The notes: generated by a model from the letters alone, not told the origin. A stretch of 64,000 nucleotides of DNA from an uncultured Polaribacter sp. (GCA_943788045.1 CALSOT010000007.1:1-64000), one strand, 5' to 3'; numbered from the stretch's first letter, positions 33,473-42,984 are shown. A program made the numbers and translations.

Positions 33473-35089
33473 CTAGTTCCAATAGTTTTCTCGGACTTCA
33501 ATTAGTTCAGGATATTTTTCATCTGTATCTCCTGTTTCTTCTTTTAACTTCAATAAATCTTCCTTTAATTTCTTGACGATTTCTAAATACTCAGGATTAT
33601 CATAAACGTTATTCATTTCATTTGGATCTTTTTTCAAATCATATAATTCCCAATATGGTTCTGTAGGTATTTTATGAAATTTATCTTTAGAGGATTTATT
33701 TGTGGCATCTAAAGGTAATCCATAAAAGAAGATCAGCTTATAGTTTTCAGTTCTAATACCATAATGAGCTGGATTGTAATGATGTGCCATGTGCATCCAA
33801 TAGCGATAATACATAGAAGTTCTCCAGTTTTTACTGGTGTTTCCTTTTAGATTTTCTCTAAAACTTTTACCCTGCATATCTTTGGGAACTGTTTTAACTC
33901 CTGCATAATCTAAAAAAGTAGGTGCAAAATCAACATTTAATGTCATATCTGAATTACGTTGATTCGGCTTAATTTCTTTGGGATAACGCATTACAAAAGG
34001 CATTCTTAAAGACTCTTCATACATCCAACGCTTGTCAAAATAATCATGCTCTCCTAAAAACTGTCCTTGATCTGAAGTATATATTATAATTGTGTTTTCT
34101 GTAAGTCCGTTTTCATCTAAATAGTCTAATATTCTTCCAACATTTTCATCAATTGCAGCAGCTGTTCTTAAATAATCTTTTAAATATTTTTGATATGTAG
34201 CACTAACTAATTCTTTGTGAGTCATTCCTGCTGGATCTAAATTTCCTGTAGGCCATTTTCCTTTTGTTACTTGATCTAACATATTTCGGGTTGCGTATCT
34301 ATCTGAAATTGAAGATCCGTATTTTGCACCCTTTAATGGTCCGTGATTTTTATCGTCCCATAAACTTTCTGGTTCAGGAATGTGATCATCTTTAAACAAT
34401 TCTGCATGTCTTTCTGCATACTCCCATAATCCATGAGGCGCTTTATGGTGCGACATTACGAAAAATGGTTTTTCTTTATCTCTGCCATCCAACCATTTTA
34501 TAGTTTGATCTGTTATTACATCGGTAACATAGCCTTTGTGCTTTACTCCACCTTTTTTATGATGTTTCCAAGGTTTACCAATTTCTTTTAACAGAGGGTT
34601 ATTGTATTTTCCTTGTCCTGGTAAAACATTGTAATAATCAAAACCAGTAGGTTCGGTATGTAAATGCCATTTTCCAATCATTGCTGTTTGATAGCCTGAT
34701 TTTTGTAGTATTTTGGCAACATTTTCTTGTTCCTTATCAAAATCATCGTCTAACGTTTTAACACCATTATTTTGACTATATTTTCCAGTCATAATAACCG
34801 CTCTACTTGGCGTACAAATAGCATTGGTGCAAAAAACATTTTCCATTAATATTCCTTCTTTTGCAATTCTATCAATATTTGGTGTTGGTGCAATATCTTT
34901 TAATCTTGAGCCATAAGCACTAATAGCATTTGAAGCGTGATCATCAGACATTATGTATAAAATATTAGGTCTTTTATTATCGCTAGATATTTCTACTTTC
35001 TTCAATTCATTTTTGCATCCAAATAGACAAATGATTAGGGCGCAAAGACTTAATAATTTCAACACTTTTACTGAATTTATATTTTTCAT
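33473..35089 (-). CDS. S1-family sulfatase, lipoprotein
   Basis: A 538-residue sulfatase with a lipobox ('IICLFGC'), so probably anchored in a membrane. Asp pair in 'NILYIMSDDHASN'; Cys 92 in C-T-P-S-R ('AICTPSRAVIMTGKY'); 'MIGKWHLHTEPTGFDYYNVL'; second site 'IIYTSDQGQFLGEHDYFDKR'; then 'MYEESLRMPFVMRYPKEI'. It is clearly a paralogue of the 20796 sulfatase: both share the 'FDYY' after the Lys-Trp-His motif and 'NPAHxGIRTxxYKL'. It lacks the lysine tail, ending in 'ELIEVRENYWN'. It is the second gene of a two-gene minus-strand operon, 26 bases after the neighbouring sulfatase, near HTCS-2. Confidence 0.93.
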   Translation of the reverse strand: MKNINSVKVLKLLSLCALIICLFGCKNELKKVEISSDNKRPNILYIMSDDHASNAISAYGSRLKDIAPTPNIDRIAKEGILMENVFCTNAICTPSRAVIMTGKYSQNNGVKTLDDDFDKEQENVAKILQKSGYQTAMIGKWHLHTEPTGFDYYNVLPGQGKYNNPLLKEIGKPWKHHKKGGVKHKGYVTDVITDQTIKWLDGRDKEKPFFVMSHHKAPHGLWEYAERHAELFKDDHIPEPESLWDDKNHGPLKGAKYGSSISDRYATRNMLDQVTKGKWPTGNLDPAGMTHKELVSATYQKYLKDYLRTAAAIDENVGRILDYLDENGLTENTIIIYTSDQGQFLGEHDYFDKRWMYEESLRMPFVMRYPKEIKPNQRNSDMTLNVDFAPTFLDYAGVKTVPKDMQGKSFRENLKGNTSKNWRTSMYYRYWMHMAHHYNPAHYGIRTENYKLIFFYGLPLDATNKSSKDKFHKIPTEPYWELYDLKKDPNEMNNVYDNPEYLEIVKKLKEDLLKLKEETGDTDEKYPELIEVRENYWN

Positions 35090-35115
35090 TCTATTTTATG
35101 TGTATAAACTTTGAA

Positions 35116-36633
35116 TTATAATTTAGTAGTTCCTTTTCCTTTTTTTATTTTTATTTCTTCAAATTTATTAGGGTCTTTGTAGCCAGATCCTTCAAAAACA
35201 TCTTGTGCCCAAATTTCGTGTAATGCAATGAGTTCCTTTACTATTTGAGGAAATTTATCTGCGTGATTTATCTCTTCAGGTTTTTCATCATTTAGATTTG
35301 CTAAATAATATTTTGGCATATCGAATTCTTTCTCTGGATGGTTTGAAAACTTTCCGGTAGTATCATGACCTTCATAAATTAATTTCCAGTTTCCTTTCTT
35401 AACTGCCCACATTTCTTGCCACATCCAATGTAATACTTCATGAGAAGAATTAGCCTCTTTGGATTCTATAACAGGTAAAAAACTTTTTCCATCGAGTTTA
35501 TTTTCTGGCAAAGGAATTTCTAATATTTCACAAAGTGTTGGCAAGATGTCCATGTTTAAAATAGCCTGATTTCTGGATTCATTTTTTGGAAATTTCTTAG
35601 GATAACTAATCACAGCCGGAACTCTAAGTCCACCTTCAAAAAAACTTCCTTTTGCTCCTCGCCATTTACCAGTATAGCCACCGCCACCATTACCACCATA
35701 ACTCACATCCCAATTGTAATAATCTTCTGTAGAATGCCCGTTATCACTCATGTAAATGATAATCGTATTTTCTCTTAAATTTAATTCATCTAATTTAGAA
35801 ATAACCTGTCCCATTCGATCGTCAAAAGTTGTAATCATTGGGGCGTAAGAACTTCTAGGCCATTTTAAATCCTTGTATTGTGCTATAAAAGTTGAATCAG
35901 GTTGTTCTGGGTAATGAGGTAGATTAAATGGCAAATACAAAAAGAATGGTTCGTCTTTATTTTTTTCTATAAATGTATTAGCTTCTTCTACTTGCATATC
36001 GGGGAAGTATTTTCCGTCTTCAAAAATTTCTTCTTTACCTCTATATAAATCATGAAATTGAGGTCTTTGCCATTTAGCATGTAAAAAACGATGTGTATAA
36101 TAATCTATAAATCCACCTCTAAAACCAAAAAATTCATCAAACCCTTGATCTAAAGGACCGTGATCTAAGGTGGCTCCTAGATGCCATTTACCAACAAGTG
36201 CTGTTTTGTAATCATATTTTTTTAAGTGTTCTGCAATAGTAATTTCTTTTAAATCCATTACACGCCCTACTTTATCATTCGGATTACACGACGTCCATTG
36301 GTTTACACCACTTCTTTGAGGTGCCCTACCGGTTAAAAGCCCTGCTCTTGACGGACAGCAAACGGTATGTGCATATGCTTGCGTAAATTTAATACCTTCT
36401 GAGGCCAAAGCATCAAGATTAGGCGTTTTTATATCTTCTGTGCCGTAACATCCGGCATCTAATGTACCTTGATCATCGGCATAAATTAAAATAATGTTAG
36501 GTTTTTTATTTCTTGTTTTACTAGAGTTATCTTTAGCTTCTTCCTTTTTTGTTATGCCATTACAAGAAATAATTAAAAATGTTGTAAAACAAAATTTAAT
36601 AACGTTTGGCAATAGTTTAAATATCAATTTCAT
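35116..36633 (-). CDS. S1-family sulfatase, lipoprotein
   Basis: A 505-residue sulfatase with a lipobox ('TTFLIISC'). Asp pair in 'NIILIYADDQGTLDAGCYG'; the motif is C-C-P-S-R with Cys 92 as the maturation residue ('HTVCCPSRAGLLTGRAPQRS'); 'ALVGKWHLGATLDHGPLDQG' and 'FDEFFGF' are typical of arylsulfatase-A/GalNAc-6-sulfatase-like S1 members; second site 'IIIYMSDNGHSTEDY'; 'KGSFFEGGLRVPAVISYP'. The Lys-Gly-rich tail is short ('EIKIKKGKGTTKL'). It is the first gene of the minus-strand operon and is divergent from HTCS-2 across a 363-base gap, the usual position of an HTCS target. Confidence 0.94.
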   Translation of the reverse strand: MKLIFKLLPNVIKFCFTTFLIISCNGITKKEEAKDNSSKTRNKKPNIILIYADDQGTLDAGCYGTEDIKTPNLDALASEGIKFTQAYAHTVCCPSRAGLLTGRAPQRSGVNQWTSCNPNDKVGRVMDLKEITIAEHLKKYDYKTALVGKWHLGATLDHGPLDQGFDEFFGFRGGFIDYYTHRFLHAKWQRPQFHDLYRGKEEIFEDGKYFPDMQVEEANTFIEKNKDEPFFLYLPFNLPHYPEQPDSTFIAQYKDLKWPRSSYAPMITTFDDRMGQVISKLDELNLRENTIIIYMSDNGHSTEDYYNWDVSYGGNGGGGYTGKWRGAKGSFFEGGLRVPAVISYPKKFPKNESRNQAILNMDILPTLCEILEIPLPENKLDGKSFLPVIESKEANSSHEVLHWMWQEMWAVKKGNWKLIYEGHDTTGKFSNHPEKEFDMPKYYLANLNDEKPEEINHADKFPQIVKELIALHEIWAQDVFEGSGYKDPNKFEEIKIKKGKGTTKL

Positions 36634-36832
36634 TCAGTTTTTTTTAATATTAGGTTGGGTTTAATTAATAACTGGGGGTATTGTTTTACGTAAAAATACT
36701 AAAATTAAAAAAGAGTAAGGTCGCACTAATCTCACAAAATTTAACACAAAATTTTCAATAGAACCAGATGATAATTCAATTTCATTTTTAATAAGAATTA
36801 GTGTTTTCCATAATTAAGAGATATATTTTAAG

Positions 36833-36872
36833 GGTATTATACTTTTATTAAACAAAAAAAAAGTATAATACC
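36833..36872. promoter_or_regulatory. Paired palindromic arms between the sulfatase operon and HTCS-2
   Basis: Two arms, GGTATTATACTTTT (36833-36846) and AAAAGTATAATACC (36859-36872), are perfect reverse complements around a 12-base A-rich loop. Each arm contains its own small palindrome, GTATTATAC at 36834-36842 and GTATAATAC at 36863-36871, 29 bases apart. The right arm lies where the -33 region of the HTCS-2 promoter would be. No gene ends here, so a simple terminator is unlikely and a dual operator or leader hairpin is more probable. The rest of the gap 36634-36996 shows nothing further that I recognise. Confidence 0.5.
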
Positions 36873-36885
36873 TTTAAAAATATGT

Positions 36886-36893
36886 TAATTTTG
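36886..36893 (+). promoter_or_regulatory. Candidate -7 element of HTCS-2
   Basis: TAATTTTG matches the Bacteroidota -7 consensus TAnnTTTG, 103 bases before the GTG start and just downstream of the paired palindromes. Confidence 0.4.
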
Positions 36894-36996
36894 CAAGTAA
36901 GTTTTTAGAGTAAAGGGATTAAAATGAAAGTATAGTTTTTATTACTTTTAGTTTTAACTCAAAAAATTATATTATTTCAAATCTAATTCTATAAGT

Positions 36997-39900
36997 GTGA
37001 ATTATCTCAAAATTATAATATTCTTACTTTTATCATCTCAACTTTATGCTCAAAAAACGCATAAAATTCTTCAAACCAAAAATTACAAGTTTAATAATAT
37101 AAATCCAGATAAAGGATTATTAGAAAATACAGTGCAAACTATATTTCAAGACTCGCAGGGTTTCATGTGGTATGGAACCCCCAATGGTTTGTATAAATAT
37201 GATGGTTATAATTTTACTGCATACAGAAATAATTATAGAGATCCATTTAGTCTTTCCGAAAATTCGGTTACCGCATTATTTGAAGACAAAAAAGGATTAC
37301 TCTGGATAGGTACAGAGAAAAATTTAAATGTATTAGATAGAAAAACAGGTAAGTTTTACAGTTATTTAAATTCATATAACGAACAAAAAGCGGCAAATAA
37401 AAATATAAGAATCAATGATATTGTTCAAGGAGACGATGGGGCTATCTGGATTGGTACTAATAATGGCTTGTTCGAAATAATCGAAAATGAAGAAGTTCCG
37501 TTTTCATTTTTCTTTAAAAAAATAGATAAAAAAATAATTTCTACTCTATACATCTCCGCGTTGCACAAAAGAGAAAATGGTGAAATTTTAATAGGTACGA
37601 CTCAGGGTTTAAAAAGAATTCCTCCTAAAATTCAATCAAAGGATTTAATTCAATCAAATGAAAAAATCCACGAGATACAGCAAATAAAACAGTTTGATGG
37701 TCAAACCATTCTGTCTTTTTTTGAGGATAATAATAACATTATTTGGGTGGGAACAAATAAGGGACTCTTCAAAATAGTTTACAACAAAATTTCCAGGACA
37801 GAATTAATTAGTAAAGTATCTCTTAATGGTTTGAAAACAACGATTAAAAATATTACTTCAGATACTAAAGGAAACATTTGGTTTGGTACACGTAATGATG
37901 GTTTATTCTTACTGGACACAGAAAACAATAAACTTAAACAATTCAAAAAGAACGCTAAATTCGATGGCTCTCAATTAAAAAGTAATTCTATTTCAGATTT
38001 ATACAAGGATCAATCAGGAATATTATGGATTGGAACAATTACTGGGGGACTTAGTAAAATAGATTTGTTTAAGAAAAATTTTATTCATTTAAAACAAGAT
38101 TCAAATGGAAATGCTAGTTTAAGTGATAATATAATAAACGCTTTTTATGAAGAGTCTAACCAAGAAGTTTGGATTGGAACTTTTAATGGAGGTTTAAATA
38201 AACTCTTTTTTAAAGATGGAGATATATTTTTTAAAAATATTTCATTGAATAGTAACAAATCTATCACCGAAAAAGTCTTTTCTCTATGTAAGGATAATTT
38301 TGGGTATTTATGGGTGGCAACCAGTTCTAATGGTTTGTATCGTTTAAAGCTTGATAAAAACAACAATGTTATTGAAAAAACAAACTTTAATGTTTTAAAT
38401 ACGAACGGTAATCTTGGAACAAATAACATTCACCTTCTTTACAAAGATAAAATTGGTGACATTTGGATGGGGTCTTTTGCGGGTGACGGTTTGATGAGGT
38501 TTAGTCCCCAAAAAAATGGAAATGACTTACCAATAGTTTCTCGATATAATTCGGCTATTAGTAGTAAATTTAATTTGACTAGTAATAAATTAACAGCCAT
38601 ATATGAGGATAAAAAAGGGATTTTATGGGTAGGAACAAGAGGAGGTTTAAACAAAATATATCGTGATAATAATAATGAACCTTCTGAAATAATCCAATAC
38701 GTTCACCAGGAAAATGACCTAAGTAGTTTAATTAATAATGACATATTTACAATTCAAGAGGATTATTCTGGAACAATTTGGATTGGGAGTTTTGGGGGAG
38801 GTATCAGTAAAATAGTAAATACAAAAAAAGATGGTAAAACGCACACTCATTTTGTTCACTACGGTGAGAAAGAAGGCTTAGCAAGTGACGCGGTTTACGG
38901 AATTTTAGAAGATAGTAATAAAAACCTTTGGATAAGCACAAATAATGGAATATCCAGATTTAATATTGAAAACAATAACTTTAAAAACTACAATATATCA
39001 GATGGTTTGCAAGCAAGAAATTTTAGAAAATTTGCTTTTCACAAAAGTCCTTCCGGAATTTTATATTTTGGCGGAATTAATGGCTTTAACGTATTTCATC
39101 CTAACGATATTCTAGATTCTCGTTTTTTACCGAAAACAGTTATTACAGATTTAAAAATTGATAATAAACCAGTTAAAGTTTCTGACACTATTTCTGGTGA
39201 AATCATATTATCTAAAGCAATTAACTTCACTGAAGAAATTGAATTAAAATATCAAAATGGTTCATTTTCATTTGACTTTGCCGCTTTACAATTTGTGTCT
39301 CCTGAGCAAAATAAATACGCATATATGCTCGAAGGCTATGATGATGACTGGATTTACAGCGATGCCAAAAGACGTTTTGTGGGGTATTCAAACTTAAATG
39401 ATGGAAATTATACTTTTAAAGTAAAATCTGCAAATAAAGATAATTTATGGAATGATGATTACGCTCAAATAAAAGTGAAAGTTTTACCTCCTTTTTGGAA
39501 AACATGGTGGATGTATATTATATATTTATTTATATTTCTTACTTTACTTGCTATCTACAGGAATTATATAATTGAAAAAGAGAAGTACAACACTCAAATA
39601 AAACTAGAGAAATTTGAAAATGAAAAAATAAAGGAAGTACATAATATGAAACTTCAATTTTTCACCAATGTATCTCATGAATTTAAAACCCCTTTAACTC
39701 TAATATTAGGGCCTTTAGAAAAACTTTTAGAGTCTGATAAAACAAGTAATTCTGTGAGAGAAATGCTAGTCTTAATGCAACGTAATGCAAATCAATTATA
39801 CAAACTAATTCAGCAAGTCTTAGAGTTTAGAAAAATTGAAAATAACGAATTAAAATTATCTGTTTCAAAGATAGATGTCGTTAATTTTTGTAAAGAACTA

Positions 39901-41247
39901 ACGGCCTCTTTTCAAGTACTAGCCAATAAAAAAAATATTAAAATTGTTTTTAAAAGCAACCAAGATGAATTTATAGATTGGTTTGATTTTGATAAGCTTG
40001 AAAAGATTGTTAACAACCTAATGTCTAATGCCTTAAAGTTTACTCCTGAACATGGTAAAATATCAATTAAAGTATCTGTAAATAAGAATTCAAGAAGTCA
40101 AGGTTTCATGGATTTATCAAACAATAATGTTGAAATAATTGTGAAAGATACGGGGCATGGAATTCCGAAAGATAAACTTCCGTTCATTTTTAAGAGATTC
40201 TATCAAGTGAATTCTCTAGATGGTGATCACATGGGTTCTGGTGTTGGATTGACGTTAACAAAATCATTGGTTAAGCTTCATAATGGAGAAATATTTGTAA
40301 GCAGTAAAGTTTCGAAAGGAACTAAATTTATTGTTCGCCTTCCTGTTGGTGTGGAGTATGCTAATATTGATAATGACAATACTGAGTTTTTAGAAGAAAA
40401 TGAGCTGATTGAAGATGCAGTTTTTGAGACAGAGTTAGAGCCAGTGCAATCCGAAGCTCCTGCACTAAATAAAGAGGGAGAAATTAAACTGAGTAAATTA
40501 CCACTAATTTTAATTGTTGAGGACCAAGTGGATATGAGAACTTTTATCAAGAGTCTTTTATCTGAAACTTATCAAATTATAGAGGCGGCTGATGGTTTAG
40601 AAGGAAAGAAGTTGGCTTTAGAAAATATTCCTGATTTAATTATTAGTGATCTTATGATGCCTAAAATGAATGGAAAAGAGTTGTGTGCTGAACTAAAAAA
40701 TAATGAAATAACAAACCATATCCCTATTATTCTATTAACGGCTAAATCATCGATGGAAAATAGAATTGCTGGTATTAGAACCGGAGCAGATGCATACATG
40801 TCTAAACCCTTTAATGCAGGTTTTTTAGAAGCTAAAATTGAAAATCTTTTGGAGACAAGGGAGTTTTTAAGAAAGAAGTATAAAGATGATGACGATGGTC
40901 TAAATTCAGAAATTGCAGGAATTAGTGCTTTTGACAAACAGTTTATTGAGAAGGCAGAGGGCATTATTGAAGTAAATTTAATGAACGATGAATTTAGTGT
41001 GATTGATTTAGGTGCGGAGCTAGCATACAGTAGAATGCAATTATACCGAAAATTGAAATCTATAACAGGTTTATCTGCAAATGAATTTATACGTTCTTAC
41101 AGATTAAAAAAAGCGGCCAGTTTATTAAAAGAAACTCAAATGAATATTACTGAAATATTGTATGAGGTTGGTTTTACAAATCGTTCTTATTTCACGAAAT
41201 GCTTTAAATTAAAATACGAAAAAACGCCGAAAGAATATAGAAAATAA
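36997..41247 (+). CDS. Hybrid two-component system regulator (HTCS-2)
   Basis: A 1416-residue sensor and activator, a paralogue of HTCS-1 with the same plan. The start is a GTG followed by a signal peptide ('IIIFLLLSSQLYAQ'). The periplasmic region has two-component-propeller repeats ('GFMWYGTPNGLYKYDGYNF', 'GLLWIGTEKNL', 'GNIWFGTRNDGL') and a Y_Y_Y domain ('YAYMLEGYDDDWI'). One membrane segment lies near 833-855. HisKA has His 894 ('NVSHEFKTPLTLI'); the ATPase has 'NLMSNALKFTPEHG', 'KDTGHGIP' and 'GSGVGLTL'; the receiver has Asp 1218 ('LIISDLMMPKMNG'); an AraC-type domain forms the last 110 residues ('YSRMQLYRKLKSITGLSANE'). All catalytic residues are present. It is divergent from the two-sulfatase operon, its likely target, while differences from HTCS-1 in the propeller would give distinct ligands. 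Confidence 0.97.
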   Translation: MNYLKIIIFLLLSSQLYAQKTHKILQTKNYKFNNINPDKGLLENTVQTIFQDSQGFMWYGTPNGLYKYDGYNFTAYRNNYRDPFSLSENSVTALFEDKKGLLWIGTEKNLNVLDRKTGKFYSYLNSYNEQKAANKNIRINDIVQGDDGAIWIGTNNGLFEIIENEEVPFSFFFKKIDKKIISTLYISALHKRENGEILIGTTQGLKRIPPKIQSKDLIQSNEKIHEIQQIKQFDGQTILSFFEDNNNIIWVGTNKGLFKIVYNKISRTELISKVSLNGLKTTIKNITSDTKGNIWFGTRNDGLFLLDTENNKLKQFKKNAKFDGSQLKSNSISDLYKDQSGILWIGTITGGLSKIDLFKKNFIHLKQDSNGNASLSDNIINAFYEESNQEVWIGTFNGGLNKLFFKDGDIFFKNISLNSNKSITEKVFSLCKDNFGYLWVATSSNGLYRLKLDKNNNVIEKTNFNVLNTNGNLGTNNIHLLYKDKIGDIWMGSFAGDGLMRFSPQKNGNDLPIVSRYNSAISSKFNLTSNKLTAIYEDKKGILWVGTRGGLNKIYRDNNNEPSEIIQYVHQENDLSSLINNDIFTIQEDYSGTIWIGSFGGGISKIVNTKKDGKTHTHFVHYGEKEGLASDAVYGILEDSNKNLWISTNNGISRFNIENNNFKNYNISDGLQARNFRKFAFHKSPSGILYFGGINGFNVFHPNDILDSRFLPKTVITDLKIDNKPVKVSDTISGEIILSKAINFTEEIELKYQNGSFSFDFAALQFVSPEQNKYAYMLEGYDDDWIYSDAKRRFVGYSNLNDGNYTFKVKSANKDNLWNDDYAQIKVKVLPPFWKTWWMYIIYLFIFLTLLAIYRNYIIEKEKYNTQIKLEKFENEKIKEVHNMKLQFFTNVSHEFKTPLTLILGPLEKLLESDKTSNSVREMLVLMQRNANQLYKLIQQVLEFRKIENNELKLSVSKIDVVNFCKELTASFQVLANKKNIKIVFKSNQDEFIDWFDFDKLEKIVNNLMSNALKFTPEHGKISIKVSVNKNSRSQGFMDLSNNNVEIIVKDTGHGIPKDKLPFIFKRFYQVNSLDGDHMGSGVGLTLTKSLVKLHNGEIFVSSKVSKGTKFIVRLPVGVEYANIDNDNTEFLEENELIEDAVFETELEPVQSEAPALNKEGEIKLSKLPLILIVEDQVDMRTFIKSLLSETYQIIEAADGLEGKKLALENIPDLIISDLMMPKMNGKELCAELKNNEITNHIPIILLTAKSSMENRIAGIRTGADAYMSKPFNAGFLEAKIENLLETREFLRKKYKDDDDGLNSEIAGISAFDKQFIEKAEGIIEVNLMNDEFSVIDLGAELAYSRMQLYRKLKSITGLSANEFIRSYRLKKAASLLKETQMNITEILYEVGFTNRSYFTKCFKLKYEKTPKEYRK

Positions 41248-41593
41248 TTTTTTAATTTAAGAAGTATGTTAAATGATAGTTGCTGGTTCTTTAGGACTTT
41301 GTGCTTGCGCTTTCTGTGGATTTAATATTATGTAAGTAACCAATGCAGTTGGCGCTGCAGGCGTTAAAATTATTCAAAATAATAGAAGTTATGAAACTTC
41401 CATTTTTATAAACAATCATCATTACGTTTTAAAAAGTAAGTAAATACAACTTTTTTGTGTTGTTAGTGGCGAAATTTTAGGGGCTTAACTTTTAGTTTAA
41501 TACTTAGTTTGTTAATTACTGATATATTGAATATCAGCAAAATTCCGCCATTAACGTAGCACGAGGCTAGGGGCTTTATTGTAATTGTACTTT
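41248..41593. other. Intergenic region with inverted and direct repeats
   Basis: This 346-base gap lies between convergent genes. Arms 41465-41478 (AGTGGCGAAATTTT) and 41539-41552 are imperfect inverted repeats (12 of 14 matching). TAGGGGCTT occurs as a direct repeat at 41478-41486 and 41568-41576, 90 bases apart. No gene is visible; it may be the trace of a small mobile or repeated element at the PUL border. Confidence 0.35.
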
Positions 41594-42136
41594 TTATTTT
41601 TCAATCGGTTTGTTGGCATATATCCTATTTTGCCTGTCTTTTTTATTTATTAATATTCTCATTATATAAAATAATGGAATTCCAGCCAATAAAACTGGAA
41701 ATAATGGTTGGAAATATTTTTCAAATTCGGTCTTGTTTCCAAGTCCATTTAATATGGAAGTAAGTGTTAACGATAAGCACATAAATGCAATAATTAACGA
41801 TATAATACGCAACATTTGAGTAGACATTTTATAATTAAATTTCTCATTATTCTCCAGAATTTCTCTAGGATAATTTAATGTCAACGTGTATTGATTCAGT
41901 TTATAAATTAACATTGTAATTATTCCGCAAATTATAGGATTTGACCACAACAAATCTTTTGTTCCAAATCCATTTTTGTCTTTTGACGGCCAATTAGATT
42001 GAATCGGTAATTTTTCAGGTAATTGATTGTAATAAATTATAATTAGAATGATTGAAACTATAATTAAAAGAAAGGTCAAAATCTCAATAAATTTATCAAG
42101 TATATTTTTCTCTATTTTAATAGTAGGTCTGTTCAT
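41594..42136 (-). CDS. Integral membrane protein with DUF1648-like N-terminus
   Basis: A 180-residue membrane protein with four predicted membrane segments (about residues 15-37, 65-85, 110-132 and 143-162). The first is followed by 'NQLPEKLPIQSNWPSKDKN', the Leu-Pro-x-x-Leu-Pro pattern of DUF1648 domains found in SdpI-like proteins. In SdpI-type proteins this fold is tied to immunity against a secreted toxin, but most DUF1648 members are uncharacterised, so no function is assigned. It stands alone on the minus strand between the HTCS-2 locus and a small lipoprotein gene, and seems unrelated to glycan use. Confidence 0.75.
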   Translation of the reverse strand: MNRPTIKIEKNILDKFIEILTFLLIIVSIILIIIYYNQLPEKLPIQSNWPSKDKNGFGTKDLLWSNPIICGIITMLIYKLNQYTLTLNYPREILENNEKFNYKMSTQMLRIISLIIAFMCLSLTLTSILNGLGNKTEFEKYFQPLFPVLLAGIPLFYIMRILINKKDRQNRIYANKPIEK

Positions 42137-42471
42137 TTTTAATGGAGTTACAATGTTTTATCTACTTTTGCTTTATCCGCATTTTAATACAAATATAGGT
42201 GTGAGTTTTTTGTTTGTCAATGGGGGTTTTTACCTGTTTTTCATTTATTTTTCAAGGTTGATAAGAGTAACTACTCTAGGATAATCGTCTATGTTTTTAG
42301 GAGTTCTAAACCTTTAATTAATTATTTCGTGGTAGGTTTATACAGAAATATGATGAATTGACACTATAATTCCGCTTAAAAATCAATTGGAAGTCGTGTA
42401 AATTAGCTTTGTTTTGAAGTAAGAATAATATTTACTAAATTGAGCAAGGCAAATAATAAAAAATATAAAAC
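42137..42471 (+). other. Intergenic region between divergent genes
   Basis: A 335-base gap that should contain promoters for the membrane protein (minus) and the small lipoprotein (plus). I see no hairpin, repeat or convincing -7 element. A plus-strand frame at 42048-42284 is antisense to the membrane gene and is not counted. Confidence 0.4.
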
Positions 42472-42984
42472 ATGAAAAAAATAGCATTACTGTTCATCAT
42501 TATCGCAACTATTGGTTGTAATAAAACGGGTGTTACGATCGTTGAGTTTGAAGACGATAAATCGAATGCAATTAGAGGGCATTACAAACATTATCTAAAT
42601 AATGATATTGATGGGTTAAAAAAACTTTGGGCTGATGATGATAAAATCGCTTTATTTCTTGGCAGTGTAGAACAAACTCCACTTTCTGAACTTATCGGTT
42701 TAATTGGCGCACAACATAAAGCTTTTAACAATATTCAAATGCTGAATATTCAGGGTTTAGATGAGCCAATATATGTTGAAACAAAAGCATACGATAGTGG
42801 CCAAACATGGACGAATACATGGTTTAAATGGTCTGCAGTTGGTAAAACAAGTGGAAACCTAATTGAAGTTCCTGTTCATATATCTTTTAGATGGGAAAAT
42901 GGTGAAATCGTTGAAGAGTCGCATTTATTTGATCCTTCTTTAATGAAAGCTGAACTCGAACTTTTTGCTAGCTCACAAGAATAA
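42472..42984 (+). CDS. Lipoprotein with SnoaL/NTF2-like fold
   Basis: A 170-residue protein with a lipobox ('IIIATIGC', Cys 16). After the signal, 'AIRGHYKHYLNNDIDGLKKL' followed by 'WADD' and later 'HISFRWENGEIVEESHLFDP' are typical of SnoaL-like/NTF2-like proteins: a helix-rich start, then a curved sheet with a closing 'F-x-x-G-K/E-I' strand pair. Such proteins bind or act on small molecules, but the pocket cannot be read here, so I give no function. It is monocistronic. After its stop, 43050-43090 holds a weak GC-richer stem that might terminate it. Confidence 0.7.
   Translation: MKKIALLFIIIATIGCNKTGVTIVEFEDDKSNAIRGHYKHYLNNDIDGLKKLWADDDKIALFLGSVEQTPLSELIGLIGAQHKAFNNIQMLNIQGLDEPIYVETKAYDSGQTWTNTWFKWSAVGKTSGNLIEVPVHISFRWENGEIVEESHLFDPSLMKAELELFASSQE

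Noticed and set aside
40278..40964. Two long minus-strand frames (40278-40550 and 40572-40964) inside HTCS-2
   Set aside because: They are antisense to the ATPase and receiver coding region, which has all its expected motifs; no promoter or domain supports them.
41276..41338. Tiny plus-strand frame starting M-I-V-A-G-S, and a minus-strand frame over the same bases
   Set aside because: About 20 and 30 codons, no recognisable domain and stops close on both sides; a protein remnant is possible but cannot be supported.
42048..42284. Plus-strand hydrophobic frame of 78 residues
   Set aside because: It starts inside the minus-strand DUF1648-like gene and is hydrophobic only because it is antisense to a membrane protein.
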